Shown: positions 40,110-64,000 of the stretch, piece after piece
Layout: every line of letters starts with the position of its first letter
Numbering within the stretch: position 1 is the stretch's first letter
Assembly (NCBI GenBank): GCA_963931925.1
Contig: OZ007569.1
Location: 50,278,101-50,342,100, forward strand
Reading direction: 5' to 3'
Length of the DNA: 64,000 nt
Origin: Onchidella celtica
Lineage: Eukaryota; Mollusca; Gastropoda; Systellommatophora; Onchidiidae
Program-made: the position numbers and the translations under genes
The notes under the pieces: model-generated
The model's database searches: none
Told to the model about the DNA's origin: nothing
What the model saw: only the letters and a program-made list of their open reading frames with translations

Positions 40110-40438
40110 TTAACCGGCGAAGTGATATGGAAATCTGCTTCTGGTTGTCCCTAGGTCGATAGGCCTGTGCAAGCTCCAGGATAACTCCGCAACTTAAGCA
40201 CTGAAAATTGAAGACTATGTCACAAACCATGATATCGTGGGCTTTTCAACTAGGCCCTGAGGAAGTAGTAACACGAATTTGTGGCCTTATCATTGGTGGA
40301 CAAGGAAAATGCAACCACAGTGTCGTAGGCCTGGCAACTGGGGCCTGGAAATAGAGGACCATGAAATCATGGTCATATCAATAGTGAACGGGGAGGGAAA
40401 AAAACACGATATTGTGGCCCAAACACTGTAAGGATTAA
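40110..40438. mobile_element. TTAA MITE (330-bp family), copy 1
   Basis: TTAA at 40110-40113 and 40435-40438. Ends TTAACCGGCGAAGTG and, inverted, TTAATCCTTACAGTG. Internally repeats of a TAT-GTGG-CC type (ATATCGTGGGC, TTGTGGCCTTATCA, TATTGTGGCCC). Diverged copy at 54176. Confidence 0.82.
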
Positions 40439-42124
40439 TGCATTTCCCCCTTCTTGAGTTGTAGAGTGTATCAGTTTCCTGTCCCTGCTGAAAGGGTTTC
40501 TGACCCTACGTGATGAATTGTTCTCTATATGTGAATCTGTGTTTACCTTGTAAACCGAACACTAATTCATTCCTGAAGCTTTTCTTGATCCTTTTTTTTT
40601 CTACTTGATCTCCCAAGTCTTTCATCTACTTCACATTCTGCCTTTATATTGAGATTCATACTTCGGTCTTAAAATGCCTTGATTATTGTGCATGTGTTTT
40701 ATATCAATCTGGAAAATGTATTCAAGAAAGAATGTTGTTCTCTTTGTTATGAATGGTCAGCTTGTTCATACGAATTTGCTTTACAAAATTGTCAAAGGCC
40801 AGCAACAGGTTCCTAGTCAGTATTTTCTGTTTTCATATGATGGAGTGATATTACAAATGTAATAATGAGCCTTATTCATTCAAAGTAATCCAGTTTCCTG
40901 TTTGTTGTGATTTGTAGTATAAAACACGAATCCAAATTTTTTGGAAAGGTTTATTTTAACCATTATCAAACACATGCAAATGATGAAAGATGATGCTGTA
41001 GTAATATCGTGCACCTGATTCTGTATTTAAACAGTATAACCATCCTTTTTTGTTATATTGTTGTTTTTTTTAAAGACACTTTTATCAATCAGTTGGGGGG
41101 GGGGGGGGGGATATTCATTTGCTTTATCGATTGTTGTTGTTTTTTTTTGTTAAGATACTTTGGCAGTATTTGAAACAAACAAACTCGCTTAGTTTTGTCA
41201 TTTTGTGTAAACTTTTGTTAAAAGTAAATAAAATAAAATGAAATTACGGGTTTCATTGGATATAAATTACAAGTAATTAAAACTAATTTTTTTTTTTTAT
41301 GATTCTAAACAATTTCTTCTCTTTAGTAGTATTTGCTATTTTTGTTTGTTTCAAAATTCACCCCTGTCACATTATGACCATTTAGTCACATGTACAATGT
41401 TCATTTATTAGATACATGTACGGAGAGTATTATTGAGCATCATAAAATGTTTACTTATGTCTACTTTGTACATCATTTGCCGTACATATAGATTCGGAAT
41501 TCTTCATCCCCAACATGCATTAAAGAACCAGAAATATTTCATCTAATGACTTCAGTGTTTAGTCTGTGTCAAAAGTTAGCTGGAAGATTGATTTATTTCT
41601 CTTTCTGTCCAGGCAGTGAAAAAGTATGGAAGTGAAGTTGCAAATGTTATGCATTTTTGTATGTGCATTTGTGTGTTTATGTTGTTTTGGTATGCTCTGA
41701 ATTTTTTAGAAAGTTTTACTGTTGATTTTTGTTGTAGCATTTCAGTTACAATCATAAGCAATAAATTAAATAATAACAGAGAAGACAGAAAAAGATAAGA
41801 ATTGTTGAGACATGATGCACATTAATATATTGGTCCTCCAGCTGCACGAGGCCGTGTCATCCAGAAACATCTATATATGTAATATCTCACTTTGGATTTC
41901 AGTGATCCAGGCATTGCTATCAGAACTCTGCAAATTACTTCACTTTACCCAGATACCATAAAATTTACAACTGACGTGCACTTTTAGCTTTCTTGAACTT
42001 TTTGGGGATTTATGGTATTTTGGTTCACTGAAATTGAAAAACTTCATTGTTTTTTTTACCAACATGAGGAAGAAAGATGGAAAAATAGAGTAATGAGCAA
42101 GGAGGAGCAGATGACAAGGACATA
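40439..42124. other. Intergenic, between convergent genes
   Basis: AT-rich with a poly-G tract (about 41095-41110) and AATAAA near 41226. No gene recognised. Confidence 0.5.
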
Positions 42125-42557
42125 AACTGTGGACAAGGTGGTCTTGAGGCAAGGTGCTCGCCTCTCATGCCAAGGGTCCCAGGTTCAAAACCCGGTCAGT
42201 GCAGGCATGTTGGAAGTTTGGGATTTTTCTCATATTTTCATGTCCCTGATCCTATTGGGGGGTAGGATCAAGTACCTAGTCTTCTCGGCTAAGAATGAAA
42301 AATTGGGAGGGCCCGTGTGCACGTTGCGCACGTTAAAGATACCTTGGCAGTTGGAAATCGAAAAGAGCAGGCCGAACAGGCCGCTGCCGGGGCAAAATTA
42401 AATAAAATTCATCCCTACCATTCCCTCCCCTCCTCCCTCACCCCCCACCCAAAGAAAAAAAACAAACCCGCCGACCGGTACTGCACTGTGGCGGCACAAA
42501 GGCAAATTTCCCAAAATGGGATTAAAGAGTTATACAAATACAAATACAAATACAAAC
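42125..42557 (+). mobile_element. tRNA-derived SINE
   Basis: Box A-like TGGTCTTGAGGCAAGG (about 42139) and box B GGTTCAAAACC (42182-42192), spaced as in a tRNA head for RNA polymerase III. Body contains GCACGTTAAAGATACCTTGG, a sequence I associate with invertebrate SINEs. Ends in ATACAAATACAAATACAAA tail. Confidence 0.78.
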
Positions 42558-42619
42558 TGTTCAATATTATATACATCAATCACACAGGAAAGTATCAAAA
42601 TGAATCTATCACCAACATC

Positions 42620-43456
42620 GATTGCATATGTTTTATTTTTACTCAAAAACAAGACAATGGCAGTTTATTCATCATCATAATAAAACAAGTCATACTTTTA
42701 TAAGTCACTCAGATCCAACTGAAGCAATTACTGCAACCTGTCATATTCATTTCATGACTACATGTGTATATAAACACACTTCTTCAGCATACTGACCATC
42801 ACAAAGACGTAAATGCCTAGGCTAGTGACACTCCAATAAGGAAGATCTTCATTGATCATCACATATAAAACAATTCTTTTCAAAAAATTATTCATGAACA
42901 ATGTGCTATAAAAGAGCCACATATTTGACATGAATAATACTGTCTGTATGAGATAATATTGGATCAGTTATAATTAAAGGTAGGCCTATTGTTCTGCAAG
43001 ACAGGAAGCTATGATAATGCCAAAGCACAAGAAAGGCATTGATTTAAAGATACACATAAAATGCATGAAATATATCTTTCAAAACCTGCTGCGTCAAAGC
43101 ACATACAGATAGGTATGAGAATGACATGACATTATTTATACGTCGTCAAAATAGGTCAGTTGTCATAATGGAAATACACTAATTTTTATCATATCGGGGT
43201 ATTTGCCATTTGTATGTGACATTTTGCCGATATTGGGGTTTTGACATGGAAGTGGTTCTCTTACTTCTAATTTCATTAGGTACACTGTATATGAGTCATT
43301 CCAATCAGTTTAAAATGTTTTAAGATATGTGTTTATGATATAATAACTTTAAGCCCTTTTGCCGACCAAACTTCCATCCTCATTTTCTCAAAAAAGGCAA
43401 AAATGCACATACAACAATATGGCAAATACTCAACGATATATAGACTAAAGAAAACA
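42620..43456 (-). other. ABCC 3' UTR (extent inferred)
   Basis: Non-coding tail after the stop. Minus-strand AATAAA signals lie at 42664-42669 and 42632-42637, just before a SINE on the other strand. The end is inferred. Confidence 0.4.
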
Positions 43457-63696
<20,240 letters not shown>

Positions 63697-63814
63697 CTGA
63701 GAAAGGACAGATGAAATAATGCACGATCAGGTCCACAGGAAATTTAAGATTTTTATTATTATTGTCAGAGAGATTATGTTGTTATCTGATAATTAATCGC
63801 TATAAACATTATTC

Positions 63815-63860
63815 TGATATCGATGATGATGTTGATGATATGATGATAATAATATCACCA
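63815..63860. repeat. GAT/TGA microsatellite
   Basis: Imperfect ATGATGTTGATGATATGATG run in an ABCC intron. Confidence 0.7.
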
Positions 63861-63964
63861 CTGTATGTTCAAATTTAATGTTGATAATACAGTACAGACA
63901 TGTACTACAGGTACTACTCAATTTTGTTTAAAAATTAATGCCATAATCGGTGTACTTGACTCAC

Positions 63965-63975
63965 CAAAAACTGAT
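63965..63975 (-). other. Possible 11-nt ABCC micro-exon
   Basis: On the minus strand GGTTTTCAG-ATCAGTTTTTG-GTGAGT has both splice signals; it would end in phase 0 as the next exon requires (..QFL before SHNPEV). The longer reading to the window edge has TGA in that phase. Weakly supported. Confidence 0.25.
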
Positions 63976-64000
63976 CTGAAAACCAACAAAATCAAGAGTA

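Noticed and set aside
39963..40154. 63-codon ORF as a small gene
   Set aside because: Its start (LLDTMVTESESKGL) continues the LINE reverse transcriptase in another frame, and its end runs into the TTAA MITE.
42129..42703. ORFs of 90 and 128 codons near 42.1-42.7 kb
   Set aside because: They overlap the SINE and its tail; the composition follows the repeat.

Overview
This is a eukaryotic genomic window: split genes with GT-AG introns and intact reading phase, AT-rich introns, and many transposable elements. It is animal DNA. The gene families, and a tRNA-type SINE of a kind common in marine invertebrates, suggest a lophotrochozoan, probably a mollusc; the species cannot be named from sequence alone.

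Two host genes lie tail to tail. On the plus strand, 3213-35919 holds the last 27 coding exons (1374 codons plus stop) of a LYST (lysosomal trafficking regulator) orthologue: pre-BEACH region, PH-like domain, BEACH domain and C-terminal WD40 repeats. Its 5' part lies before the window. On the minus strand, 63696 down to 43457 holds 26 exons (1418 codons plus stop) of an ABCC1/2/3-type multidrug-resistance-associated ABC transporter: end of the N-terminal region, TMD1, NBD1, acidic linker, TMD2 and NBD2. Its 5' end lies past 64000. Exon phases were checked by hand and all agree in both genes, including a 62-nt LYST mini-exon that a simple ORF scan misses. About 7.5 kb separates the two stop codons.

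The introns and the gap carry mobile DNA. (a) A complete piggyBac element (24218-26844) has an uninterrupted 615-codon transposase, TTAA target sites and matching inverted ends. (b) A 1.1-kb non-autonomous TTAA element (21222-22355) carries a frame-preserving candidate exon. (c) Two copies of a 330-bp TTAA MITE lie at 40110 and 54176. (d) A 5'-truncated RTE-like retrotransposon (7217-8887) is flanked by a 21-bp target duplication and ends about 60 bp before a LYST exon. (e) The 5' end of another such element lies at 1-830. (f) Older LINE remnants, a Helitron-like element, a tRNA-type SINE and several TIR or fold-back MITE families make up much of the rest, some with copies in both host genes.

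The two host genes have no evident joint pathway: LYST acts in lysosome-related organelle size and trafficking, the ABCC protein in membrane export of conjugates. The most notable features are the TTAA-element cluster inside the LYST BEACH-coding introns and the possible exonisation there. I found no sign of a bacterial operon, CRISPR array or defence system.
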